In this document: piece by piece, positions 35,081-44,678 of the stretch | Position numbering within the stretch: the stretch's first letter is position 1 | How the letters are laid out: each line of letters starts with the position of its first letter | Assembly: GCA_963844405.1 (NCBI GenBank) | Contig: CAWJNZ010000007.1 | Span: forward strand, 186,001 to 250,000 | Origin: DASSUW01 sp963844405 | GTDB taxonomy: Bacteria; Actinomycetota; Thermoleophilia; Solirubrobacterales; Solirubrobacteraceae | DNA: 64,000 bases | Direction: 5' to 3' | The notes under the pieces: model-generated | Told to the model about the DNA's origin: nothing | What the model saw: the letters and a program-made list of their open reading frames with translations, nothing else | Databases searched by the model: none | Made by a program: the position numbers and the translations under genes

Positions 35081-35835
35081 GGCCGGGCGGCCTCGACGAT
35101 CGTCGCGAAGCTGTCCGCCTCGAGCGACGCGCCGCCGACCAGCGCGCCGTCGACGTCCGGCAGCGCGAGGATCTCGGGCGCGTTGTCGGGCTTCAGGGAG
35201 CCGCCGTAGAGGATCCGCACCGCGGCGCCGGCCGCCTTGTCCTGGTCCTCGACCAGCGCGCGCACGAAGGCGATCGCCTCCTGCGCCTGGTCCGGCGTGG
35301 CGGTCAGGCCCGTGCCGATCGCCCAGATCGGCTCGTAGGCGATGACCACGTCGACGAGCCGGTCGCGCGCGACCTTCTCGAGCCCCTCCTTGACCTGGTG
35401 GCGGAGCTTGCGCTCGGTGTCGCCGCGCTCGCGCTCCTCCTCGGTCTCGCCCACGCAGAGGATCGGCACCAGGCCGGCCTCGAGCGCCTTCGGGACCTTC
35501 TGCTGCAGCGCGCGGTCGGTCTCGTTGTAGTACTCGCGCCGCTCGGAGTGCCCGAGGATCACGCCCTGGACGTCGATCTCGGTCAGCATCGGCGCCGACA
35601 CCTCGCCCGTGAAGGCGCCGGAGTCGGCCTCGTGCATGTTCTGCGCGTAGACCTGCACGCTCGAGCCGCGCGCGGAGTCGACCATCGCCTGCAGCGCCGT
35701 GTAGGGCGGGCAGATGACGATCTCGACGTCGCCGACCGCCCCGACCTTCGGGAGCAGCGCCTGGATGTACGCCTCGGCCTCGGCGATCGTCTTGTTCATC
35801 TTCCAGTTGCCGGCGATGAAGGGCGTGCGGCTCAC
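35077..35835 (-). CDS. tpiA: Triosephosphate isomerase
   Basis: A 252-aa TIM barrel. Catalytic residues are visible: Lys in AGNWKMNKT, His in ILGHSERREYY, Glu in VIAYEPIWAIGTG, and the phosphate-binding end ILYGGSLKPDN. It converts dihydroxyacetone phosphate and glyceraldehyde 3-phosphate. The GTG start overlaps the pgk stop and its own stop overlaps the gpmI start, so translation is coupled along the operon. Confidence 0.98.
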   Translation of the reverse strand: MSRTPFIAGNWKMNKTIAEAEAYIQALLPKVGAVGDVEIVICPPYTALQAMVDSARGSSVQVYAQNMHEADSGAFTGEVSAPMLTEIDVQGVILGHSERREYYNETDRALQQKVPKALEAGLVPILCVGETEEERERGDTERKLRHQVKEGLEKVARDRLVDVVIAYEPIWAIGTGLTATPDQAQEAIAFVRALVEDQDKAAGAAVRILYGGSLKPDNAPEILALPDVDGALVGGASLEADSFATIVEAARP

Positions 35836-36945
35836 TTGAGCGCCTCCACGCCGGGGAGCGGCTTCCCCTCGACCAGCTCGAGCGAGGCGCCGCCGCCGGT
35901 CGACAGGTGGTCGACCTCGTCGTCGAGCCCGAACTGGGCGAGCGCGGCGGCGGAGTCGCCGCCGCCGACCACCGTCGTGGCCGAGGAGGCCGCCACCGCC
36001 TCGGCGACGATCTTCGTCCCCGCGGCGAACGGCTCGAGCTCGAAGGCGCCCATCGGGCCGTTCCAGAACACCGTGCCCGCCTCGGCGATCGAGGCCGCGT
36101 AGCGCTCGGCCGTGCGCGCGCCGACGTCGAGGCCCATCCAGCCGTCGGGCACGTCGACGCCGTCGATCGCCTTCAGCTCGGTGTCGGCGGAGAACTCGCG
36201 GCCGGCGACGAGGTCCACCGGCAGCCGCAGCTTCTCGCTGTCCATGACGCGCCGGGCGGGCTCGATGCCCTCCTCCTCGCACAGCGAGTCGCCGACCGAG
36301 CGGCCCTGCGCCTTGAAGAACGGGAAGCACATGGCGCCGCCGATCAGGACCTCGTCGGCGCGCTCGAGGAACGCCTCCAGCACGCCGATCTTGTCGGTCA
36401 CCTTGGCGCCGCCGACGACCGCCACCAGCGGCCGCCTCGGGTCCGCGAGGATGCCGTTCAACACCGAGACCTCGCGCTCGAGCAGCCGGCCCGCCGCGCT
36501 CGGCAGCAGGTGCGCGACCGCCTCGGTCGAGGCGTGCGCGCGGTGGGCGGCGCCGAAGGCGTCGTTGACGTAGGCGTCGGCCAGCGCCGCGTAGCGCTCG
36601 GCCAGCTCCCGGTCGTTCTTCGTCTCGCCCTTCTCGTAGCGGACGTTCTCGAGCATCACGACGTCCCCGTCCGGCACGTGGTCGAGATCGTCGGCGAGCT
36701 GGACCTCGGTGTCGAGCAGCTCGGCGAGGCGCTCCGCAGTGGGTCGCAGCGAGAACTCGGGCTCGCGGTCCTTCGGGCGCCCGAGGTGGGCGGCGAGCAG
36801 CAGCCGGGCGCCGCGCTCGCGCAGCTCCCTCAGCGTCGGCAGCGCGGCGCGGATGCGCGCGTCGTCCGTGATCCTGCGGTCCTCGTCCAGCGGGACGTTG
36901 AAGTCCACCCGGACGAGGACGCGCTTCCCCTCGACGTCGAGGTCC

Positions 36946-36959
<14 letters not shown>
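35832..36959 (-). CDS. pgk: Phosphoglycerate kinase
   Basis: A 375-aa two-domain kinase, close to the lower end of bacterial lengths. Substrate-domain motifs are RVLVRVDFNVPLDEDRRI and LLLAAHLGRPKDRE. The nucleotide domain has VAVVGGAKVTDKIGVLEAF, TVFWNGPMGAFE and ATTVVGGGDSAAAL, then LSTGGGASLELVEG. The GTG start lies inside the end of gap (14-base overlap). It makes ATP from 1,3-bisphosphoglycerate. Confidence 0.97.
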
Positions 36960-37965
<1,006 letters not shown>

Positions 37966-38008
37966 GACTACTCCCCTGTTTCTGGTCTATCCAGCATGAA
38001 ATTCGTAT

Positions 38009-38093
38009 GCGGCTTACTCACCCTCGCAAGCTCGGGTGAGCGCCTTGATTACCTTGCGGCTTACTCACCCTCGCAAGCTCGGGTGAGCGCCTT
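38009..38093. repeat. Duplicated 38-bp palindromic element between rapZ and gap
   Basis: Two exact 38-base copies (38009-38046 and 38056-38093) are separated by nine bases. Each holds CTCACCC-tcgcaagctc-GGGTGAG, a 7-bp stem with a 10-base loop; longer pairing is possible with GCGGCTTA and GCGCC outside. There is no T-run, so this looks like a REP-type or transcript-end element rather than a classic terminator. Confidence 0.9.
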
Positions 38094-38109
38094 AGATACC
38101 CGCGGAAGG

Positions 38110-39021
38110 CTACCCGGCCCGGCGCAGCGGAAGCCGGTCGACGTCCCGGTGCTGGACCTCGACGAAGTACTCGTCGTGCTGGCGGAAGTGCGCGGCGAGG
38201 TGCTCGGCGATGGCCACGGAGCGGTGCCGCCCCCCCGTGCAGCCGATGGCGACCACGAGGTGCGCCTTCCCCTCGGCCACGTACTGCGGCAGCAGGTACT
38301 CGAGCAGCGGGATGACGTGGTCGTAGAGCTCCTGGAGCCGGCCGTCGCGGCCGACGTACTCGACGACCCGCTGGTCGAACCCCGTCAGCGGGCGCAGGTC
38401 GGCCTCGTAGTGCGGGTTGGGCAGGAAGCGCACGTCGAAGGCCAGGTCCGGGTCGCGCGGCGGGCCGTGCTTGTGGCCGAACGAGCTGAAGGTGACCGCC
38501 ATCCGGCGCGGCGCCTCGCGCTCGAGCAGCTCGTCGGCGACCTTCCGACGCAGCCCGGCGGAGCTCAACCCGCTCGTGTCGATGCACGTGTCGGCCCGCT
38601 CGCGGACCGGTTTCATCAGCTCCATCTCGCTGCGGATGCCGTCGACCACGTTGCCGTGCGGAGCGAGCGGGTGGCGCCGGCGCGTCTCCTTGTAGCGGCT
38701 GATGAGCGTCTGCTCGTCGGCGTCGAGGAACAGGACGCGGTGGACGATGCCGGCCTCGTCCAGCTCGTCGATCACGTGCGCGAGCGCCGACAGGTACTCG
38801 CCGCCGCGCGAGTCGGACACCACGGCGGCGCGCTCGACCTTCGAGCCGGGATGGCGGAAGAGCTCGGCCAGCGAGCGGATCATCTCGGCCGGCAGGTTGT
38901 CGACGCAGAAGTAGCCGCTGTCCTCGAACACGTTCATGGCGGAGGACTTCCCCGCCCCGGACAGCCCGGAGATGATCACGAAGTCCTCGAGGTGGGATGG
39001 GCCGCGGCCGTTGTCGCTCAT
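38110..39021 (-). CDS. rapZ: RapZ-family RNase adapter / nucleotide-binding protein
   Basis: A 303-aa P-loop protein. Walker A is GLSGAGKSSAMN, followed by DSGYFCVDNLPAEMI. The C-terminal domain contains TFSSFGHKHGPPRDPDL, RFLPNPHYEADLRPLTG and VAIGCTGGRHRSVAIAE, the RapZ/YvcJ signature. In E. coli RapZ steers a small RNA to RNase E; in Gram-positives its role is less clear but it binds nucleotides. The ATG overlaps the uvrC stop (ATGA). Confidence 0.96.
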   Translation of the reverse strand: MSDNGRGPSHLEDFVIISGLSGAGKSSAMNVFEDSGYFCVDNLPAEMIRSLAELFRHPGSKVERAAVVSDSRGGEYLSALAHVIDELDEAGIVHRVLFLDADEQTLISRYKETRRRHPLAPHGNVVDGIRSEMELMKPVRERADTCIDTSGLSSAGLRRKVADELLEREAPRRMAVTFSSFGHKHGPPRDPDLAFDVRFLPNPHYEADLRPLTGFDQRVVEYVGRDGRLQELYDHVIPLLEYLLPQYVAEGKAHLVVAIGCTGGRHRSVAIAEHLAAHFRQHDEYFVEVQHRDVDRLPLRRAG

Positions 39022-40916
39022 CGCCCGGTCTTGTTGAGGTGGGCGTAGAGGTCGCGGGCGACCTTCTGCGGGAAGCCCGGCACGCGCTCGAGCTCCTCGC
39101 GCGTGGCGGCCAGCACGGCGTCGGGCGATCCGAAGTGCTTGAGCAGCGCCCGCTTGCGCGCCGGCCCGATGCCCGGCAGGTCGTCCATGATCGACTCGGT
39201 CATCGCGCGGTCGCGCCGGATGCGGTGATGCGTGATGGCGAAGCGGTGCGCCTCGTCACGGACGCGCTGCAGCAGCTGGAGCTCGGGCGTGTCGTGCGGG
39301 AGCCGGACCGGGGCGCGGCTCCCGGGCTGGAAGACCTCCTCGATCCGCTTGGCGAGCGAGATGACCGGGACCCCGCGCTCGCGGAACCCCTCGAGCGCCT
39401 CCAGGCCGGCGGCGAGCTGGCCCTTGCCGCCGTCGATCACGATCAGGTTCGGCAGCGCGCCGAACGACGGATCGCGCTCGGCGTCGTACGGCGAGCGCTC
39501 GTTCTGCTTCTGCCACTGCCCGTACCGACGCGTCAGAACCTCCGTCATTGCAGCGTAATCGTCGCCCGGGTCGACCTCACGGATGTTGAATCTCCGGTAG
39601 TCCGACTTCTTCGGCGCGCCGCCCTCGAACACGACCATCGAGGCCGTGGTGTGGGTGCCGCCGAGGTGGGAGATATCGAAGCACTCGATGCGGACGGGCA
39701 GCGTGTCCAGCCCGAGCGCCTTCTGCAGGCCGTCGAGCGCCTCCACCCGCTGCTGGCGCCGGCGCTCGGCCTTCAGCTTCTCCTGCTCGAGGGCGAGCCG
39801 GGCGTTGCGCTCGGCCAGCTCGAGGATGCGGCGCTTGCCGCCGCGCTCGGAGGCGCGGATCTCGACCGAGCCGCCGCGCCGCTCGGCGAGGATCTGCTCG
39901 AGGATCGGCAGCTCGGAGCCCGAGGCCAGGACCGCCTGCACGACGATCAGCGACGGGATGCTCAGGGCGCTGGCGTAGTACTGGAGGATGAACTCCTCGG
40001 CGACGATCGCCGGGGGCGCCTCGGCCTCGTTGTCGAGGTAGAACGACTGGCGGTCGGAGAGCACGCCGTCGCGGACCTGGAAGACCTGGGCGTTGGCCTC
40101 GGTGCCCTCGACGTCGACGGCCACCGCGTCGTAGGTGCCGGCGCCCTCGTTGGCCACGCGCTGGCGCTCGAGCAGCGCGCGGACCGCCTGCAGGCGGTTG
40201 CGCTCGAGCGCGGCGGTCTCGTAGTCCTGCTCGCCGGAGTGCCAGTGCATGCTGCGCACGAGGTCGCGCTCGATCTGCTTGTAGCGCCCGCTCAGGAACG
40301 CGACCACGCCGTCGACCCCGCGGCGGTACTCCTCCTTCGAGACGTAGCCGACGCAGGGCGCCCCGCAGCGCTTGATGTAGTAGTCGAGGCACGGCGAGCC
40401 GGAGTGACGGCCCGGCTCGGCCCCCTCGCAGCTGCGCAGCTGGAAGATCTTGCCCAGCAGGTCGAGCGTTCCGCGGACGCGCTTGGCGCTCGAGTACGGG
40501 CCGAAGTAGGCGCGGTCGCGGCGGTGGCGCTCGCGGGTGAAGTAGACGCGCGGGAACTCCTCGTCGAGGCTGATGGCGATGTAGGGGTACGACTTGTCGT
40601 CGCGCAGGCGGATGTTGAAGCGCGGCTTGTACTGCTTGATGAAGGTCTGCTCGGTGAGCAGCGCCTCCGCCTCGGTGGCGACGACGAGCGCCTCGATGTG
40701 GTCGACCTCGTCGGTCAGCGCGCGCGTGCCGTACAGCGTCGGGTTGCTGAAGTGGCTGGCGACCCGCTTGCGGACCGACTTCGCCTTGCCGACGTAGATC
40801 ACGCGCCCGCGAACGTCGCGGAACAGGTAGACCCCGGGCTGGTCGGGGAGGCCTCGTCGCTGCTCGGCGAGCCGTCCCGCGCGGTGCTGTTCTGCGGCTT
40901 CGGCCTCGATCGCCAT
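39018..40916 (-). CDS. uvrC: Excinuclease ABC subunit C
   Basis: A 632-aa dual-incision nuclease of nucleotide excision repair. Domains in order: GIY-YIG nuclease (GVYLFRDVRGRVIYVGKA), a Cys-rich linker (RSCEGAEPG, CLDYYIKRCGAPCVGYV), the UVR motif that contacts UvrB (YETAALERNRLQAVRALLE), the RNase H-like second nuclease (RIECFDISHLGGTHTTASMV, VIDGGKGQL) and tandem helix-hairpin-helix motifs (LPGIGPARKRALLKHFGS). It acts with UvrA and UvrB. It shares an operon with rapZ, as in many Actinobacteria. Confidence 0.97.
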   Translation of the reverse strand: MAIEAEAAEQHRAGRLAEQRRGLPDQPGVYLFRDVRGRVIYVGKAKSVRKRVASHFSNPTLYGTRALTDEVDHIEALVVATEAEALLTEQTFIKQYKPRFNIRLRDDKSYPYIAISLDEEFPRVYFTRERHRRDRAYFGPYSSAKRVRGTLDLLGKIFQLRSCEGAEPGRHSGSPCLDYYIKRCGAPCVGYVSKEEYRRGVDGVVAFLSGRYKQIERDLVRSMHWHSGEQDYETAALERNRLQAVRALLERQRVANEGAGTYDAVAVDVEGTEANAQVFQVRDGVLSDRQSFYLDNEAEAPPAIVAEEFILQYYASALSIPSLIVVQAVLASGSELPILEQILAERRGGSVEIRASERGGKRRILELAERNARLALEQEKLKAERRRQQRVEALDGLQKALGLDTLPVRIECFDISHLGGTHTTASMVVFEGGAPKKSDYRRFNIREVDPGDDYAAMTEVLTRRYGQWQKQNERSPYDAERDPSFGALPNLIVIDGGKGQLAAGLEALEGFRERGVPVISLAKRIEEVFQPGSRAPVRLPHDTPELQLLQRVRDEAHRFAITHHRIRRDRAMTESIMDDLPGIGPARKRALLKHFGSPDAVLAATREELERVPGFPQKVARDLYAHLNKTGR

Positions 40917-41006
40917 GCGGGTCTAGGGAGAGAGTAGAGAACGGCGCGGCTCGATCTTTAGGTACCCTTTACGCAACAAACCGCGACCTGCGGGGATGGA
41001 GAGGAC

Positions 41007-41950
41007 ATGGCATTTCGCAAGATGCTCCCTCTAGCCCTGCTCGCAACGCTGGTCCTGGTCGCCCTCCGCGGAGGCCCGGTACCGCGTGGGCGTCGGCCGA
41101 TCAGAACGCCGCCATGTTCGACAGCCCGCGCTGGCAGTCGCTCAAGCTCAAGCGCACGCGCTACATGGTCCCGTGGAACTGGCACCGCGACGCCGGGCAA
41201 GACCGCCCAGGTGACGGCCTACATGAACCGCGCCCGTGCTGCCCGGCAGCAGGTGCTCGTCACCTTCACCGCCGACTTCAGCTGCTGGAACGGCCGCCGC
41301 TACTCGCGCGCCGTCCGCTGCCGGGCGCCCAGCGCCAAGGCGTATCGCAGCTCGTTCGGGCGGTTCGACAACGCGTTCCCGTGGGTGAAGACGTACTCGG
41401 CCTGGAACGAGGTCAACCACGCCTCGCAGCCGACGTACCGCAAGCCCGGGCTCGCCGTGCGCTACTACAACGTGCTGCGCAAGCAGGCGAGCAAGCGCAA
41501 GTTCCGGGTGATGGCGCTCGACGTGCTGGACACCTCGAACATGGCCCGCTACGTGCGCGCCTTCATGCGCAAGGCGAAGGGCAAGCCGCGCCTGTGGGGG
41601 CTGCACAACTACCAGGACGTCAACCGCCGCACGGCGGCTGACACGCGGCTGATGCTGGCGCTGGTCCCGGGTGAGGTCTGGCTCACGGAGACCGGCGGGC
41701 TCGTCAAGTTCCAGGGCTTCCGCTTCAGCACGACGCGGGCCGCGAACCGCACGAAGTGGATGTTCAAGCTCGCCAACCGCTACGACTCGCGCCGGCGCGG
41801 GCTGCGCTCGAGGATCACGCAGCTCTACGTCTACCGCTGGTTCGGCGAGGCCTCGCGGAGCGCCCGCTTCGACGCCGGCCTCGTGAGCGCGGGCGGCGCG
41901 CCGCGGAAGGCGTACAGCGTCTTCGCGAAGGCCGCGCGGACCACCGCTAA
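41007..41950 (+). pseudogene. Secreted clan GH-A-like glycosidase with frame breaks
   Basis: Reading across frames gives a roughly 314-aa exported protein: a signal peptide (MLPLALLATLVLVAL), DSPRWQSLKLKRTRYMVPW, YMNRARAARQQVLVTFTAD, TYSAWNEVNHASQPTY (acid/base Glu in NE), LWGLHNYQDVNRR and VWLTETGGL (nucleophile Glu). The NE and TETGG pair on a barrel is typical of clan GH-A glycosidases (GH39/GH128-like). Frames change near 41085 and 41195. The true stop is probably the TAA at 41948-41950, one base out of phase, since a strong terminator follows at once; without it the frame would run into threonine aldolase. GGAGAGG precedes the ATG. Substrate unknown. Confidence 0.75.
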
Positions 41951-41967
41951 GAGGCGAAGCCTCCTGC

Positions 41968-41997
41968 GGGGGCCACGGATGGCCCCCGTCCCTTTTC
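41968..41997 (+). terminator. Rho-independent terminator after the glycosidase gene
   Basis: GGGGGCCA-CGGA-TGGCCCCC forms a perfect 8-bp stem with a tetraloop at 41968-41987. GTCCCTTTT follows on the plus strand. This marks the end of the glycosidase transcript and separates it from ltaE. Confidence 0.8.
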
Positions 41998-42035
41998 CGG
42001 GCCGCGGGGATGACGCGCGGCACTACCTTCTGCCC

Positions 42036-43081
42036 GTGGTCAACCTCTACTCAGACACCCAGACTCGCCCGACGCCCGAGATGCGGCGGGCGATGGCCTC
42101 GGCGGAGGTGGGCGACGAGCAGTCGTTCGCCGACCCGACCGTCAACGCGCTGTGCGAGCGCGTCGCCGACCTGCTCGGCCACGAGGCGGCCGTCTTCCTG
42201 CCGAGCGGCACGATGTGCAACGCGATCGCGTTCCGCCTGCACGTGCGGCCGGGCGGCGACGAGGTCGTGCTGCATCGCACCTCGCACCCGCTGATCGCCG
42301 AGGCGGGCGGCCCGGCGGCGATCTCGGGCGCCGTGCTCTGCCCCGTCGACGGCGAGGGCGGCATGTTCGACGCCGGCACCCTGCGCGCGATGCTGCGGCG
42401 GCCCGGCGACCGCTACGCGCCGCGCTCGCGGCTCGTCTCGATCGAGCAGACGACGAACATCGCCGGCGGCCGCGTCTGGCCGCTGGAGCAGATGCGGGCG
42501 GTGCTGGCGGTCGCGCGCGAGGCCGGCATGCGCGCGCACCTCGACGGCGCGCGGCTGATGAACGCGGTGGTGGCGTCCGGCGTGCCGGCGCGCGACTGGG
42601 CGGGCGGCGTTCGACACCGCGTGGCTGGACTTCACGAAGGGCCTCGGCGCCCCGGTCGGCGCCGTGCTGGCCGGCTCGCGCGAGCTGATCGACGAGGCGT
42701 GGCGCTACAAGCAGATGTGGGGCGGGGCGATGCGGCAGGCGGGGATCGTCGCGGCCGCCGGGCTGTACGCGCTCGACCACCACGTCGAGCGGCTCGCCGA
42801 GGACCACGAGAACGCGCGGGCCCTGGCGGAGGGGCTGGCGGAGCTCGACGGGGTGGAGATCGACCCCGAGGCGGTCGAGACGAACATCGTGGTCTTCGAC
42901 GTGCCCGACGCCGCGGCGTTCTGCGCCGCGCTCGAGCGCGAGGGCGTGCGCGATGTACGCGATCGGCCCGCGGCGGGTGCGCGCCGTCACGCATCTCGAC
43001 GTGGACCGCGCGGGGGTCGAGCGCGCGCTGGCGGCAGCCAGGGCGGCGCTCGGATCAGGCCGATCGGTTACCGCTCAGTAA
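42036..43081 (+). pseudogene. ltaE: Low-specificity threonine aldolase, two frameshifts
   Basis: Three frames together give a complete 347-aa PLP enzyme cleaving threonine to glycine and acetaldehyde. Family landmarks: VNLYSDTQTRPTPEMRRAM, GDEQSFADPTVNALCERVAD, FLPSGTMCNAIAFRLHV, HLDGARLMNAVVASG, then FDTAWLDFTKGLGAPVGAV with the PLP lysine, and the tail MYAIGPRRVRAVTHLDVD. Breaks are near 42609 (an extra G in GGGCGGCGTTCG) and near 42951 (an extra base before ATGTACG). With both removed the 1046-nt span is a multiple of three. The start is GTG at 42036. Confidence 0.88.
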
Positions 43082-43146
43082 GCCGGCCGAACTATTTATC
43101 AAGCGATCTGATCGGTGGCCGTGTACTGTGCACGGCGCACCGGCCC

Positions 43147-43800
43147 TCATCCCTCGGTGCCGGCCCCGGCGGCGACCGACCCCGCCGCCGGGGCGCCTTT
43201 CCGCCTCGCGCTGCGCTTCTTGGCCGGCGTCGGCAGGCGCGCGGCCTCGAACAGCAGCACGCCGAGGCCCGCCTCGATCGCCTTCTCGGGGTTGGAGCCG
43301 AGCCGCTTCGCCGACTGCTCCTCGATCCGCTCGACCTGCTCGAGCAGCTTGTCGCAGGCCTTGGAGAGCTGGGTGAAGCCCTTCTCGTCCAGCTTCAGGA
43401 GGGCGCGGCGGGCGCGGGCGTCGCCGCGCTCGAAGCCGCCGGCCTGCGCCGAGGCCCGCGCGTACTCGCCGATCACCTCGAGCGACGAGCCGACCGCCGC
43501 CTGCCTCGCCACCGGCGAGGCGTTCTGCCAGCCCTCGGCCGTGATGCCCGGCCGCGGCCGCGCGCGGTAGTGGTGCTCGACCGCCCCGCGGACGCGCGTC
43601 TCGTCGACCAGCTCGATCAGTCCGAGCGAGAGCAGCGTGCGCACGTGGTAGGCCACGGTGCCGAGGCTGGCCCCGAGCCAGCCCGCCAGCTGGTTCGGCG
43701 AGGCCTTGCGCTCGTCGAGCATGGCCAGGATGCGCACGCGCATCGGATGGCTCATCGCCTTGACGTAGCGCGGATCGTCGATGCTCGTGACGGCCTTCAT
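43147..43800 (-). CDS. ArsR-like winged-helix regulator, paralogue 2
   Basis: A 217-aa protein. The N-terminal winged helix is DDPRYVKAMSHPMRVRILAM, with SPNQLAGWLGASLGTVAYHV as the recognition part. A helical C-terminal domain of unknown ligand follows (GFTQLSKACDKLLEQVERIE) and the tail is basic. It is a close copy of the gene just upstream, three quarters identical by eye until about residue 190. The tail ends SARRKGAPAAGSV. Two bases separate the genes, so they are co-transcribed. Confidence 0.9.
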   Translation of the reverse strand: MKAVTSIDDPRYVKAMSHPMRVRILAMLDERKASPNQLAGWLGASLGTVAYHVRTLLSLGLIELVDETRVRGAVEHHYRARPRPGITAEGWQNASPVARQAAVGSSLEVIGEYARASAQAGGFERGDARARRALLKLDEKGFTQLSKACDKLLEQVERIEEQSAKRLGSNPEKAIEAGLGVLLFEAARLPTPAKKRSARRKGAPAAGSVAAGAGTEG

Positions 43801-43802
43801 CC

Positions 43803-44456
43803 TCAGCTGCCGGTCCGGGCAGCCCGGCGGGTTCGCAGCCGCCTCGCCCTCGTCGGCTTGTCGGCTTCCTCACGGCCCGCCAGGCGGACGGCCTCGAAGA
43901 GCAGGAGTCCGACGCCGGCGTCGACGACGTCCTGCTGGGCCTGCGGGTCCTTGGCGATCCGCGCGGCGGCCGCAGCCTCGATCTTCTCGGCCTGCTCGAG
44001 CAGCTTGTCGCACGCCTTCGAGAGCTGGGTGAAGCCCTTCTCGTCCAGCTTCAGCAGCGCGCGGCGGAGCTGGGCGTCCGAGCGGTCGAAGCCGCCGGCC
44101 GCAGCCGACACGCGTGCGTACTCGCCGATCACGTCCAACGACGAGCCGACCGCCGCCTGCTTGGCGATCGGCGGGGCCTGCGTCCATCCCTCGACCGTCA
44201 CGTTCGGCCGCGCTTTGGCGCGATAGTGGTGCTCCACCGCGCCGCGCACCCGGGTCTCGTCCACGAGCTCGATCAGCCCGAGCTGCTCGAGCGTCCGTAC
44301 GTGGTAGGCAACCGTGCCGAGGCTGGCGTCGAGCCAGCCGGCCAACTGGTTCGGCGAGGCCTTGCGCTCGTCGAGCATCGCGAGGATGCGGACGCGCAGC
44401 GGATGGCTCATCGCCTTGACGTATCGGGGGTCGTCGATGTTCTTGATCGGTGTCAT
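43803..44456 (-). CDS. ArsR-like winged-helix regulator, paralogue 1
   Basis: A 217-aa first gene of the tandem pair, with the same plan: winged helix DDPRYVKAMSHPLRVRILAM, recognition region SPNQLAGWLDASLGTVAYHV, then VRGAVEHHYRAKARP and the conserved C-terminal helical domain. GGAGG lies immediately before the ATG, unusually close (about one base). Several dyads fill the 220 bases upstream and could be auto-regulatory sites. No partner metal-binding cysteines are evident, so it is not a classical metal sensor. Confidence 0.9.
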   Translation of the reverse strand: MTPIKNIDDPRYVKAMSHPLRVRILAMLDERKASPNQLAGWLDASLGTVAYHVRTLEQLGLIELVDETRVRGAVEHHYRAKARPNVTVEGWTQAPPIAKQAAVGSSLDVIGEYARVSAAAGGFDRSDAQLRRALLKLDEKGFTQLSKACDKLLEQAEKIEAAAAARIAKDPQAQQDVVDAGVGLLLFEAVRLAGREEADKPTRARRLRTRRAARTGS

Positions 44457-44571
44457 TCCTCCACCATGTGTTCGCGCAGGCGGAACCCGGCGGCGAGTTC
44501 CCTTGGTCTGACCCTGACCATCGCCTCAGGCACTCCGAAACTGCATTCGGCTCGCTGTAATCTCGCATCTT

Positions 44572-44672
44572 GCCAGTCTTGGCGGTCCGATAGGGCGAGA
44601 TGTCCGACAAATCTCGCCGAACGTCCAGGGGTGCGCTAGCCCCCTCGAAGTGGCGCCGTGCCAAGTCTTGGC
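44572..44672. promoter_or_regulatory. Dyad cluster upstream of the tandem regulators
   Basis: Three dyads occur within 100 bases: GCCAG-TCTTGGC (44572-44583), GGCGAGAT-9-ATCTCGCC (44594-44618, perfect 8-bp arms) and GCCAAG-T-CTTGGC (44660-44672, perfect). ATCTCGC recurs at 44560-44566. They lie in the 222-base gap between the pilin-like operon and the regulator pair. Confidence 0.5.
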
Positions 44673-44678
44673 GCGGTG

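Noticed and set aside
38009..38093. Two spaced identical repeats resembling a minimal CRISPR array
   Set aside because: The spacer is only nine bases, there are just two copies, the repeat is a palindrome, and no cas genes are present.
43118..43136. GCCGTG/CACGGC hairpin between ltaE and the regulator gene
   Set aside because: Only six base pairs with a seven-base loop and no T-run. Too weak to list as a terminator.
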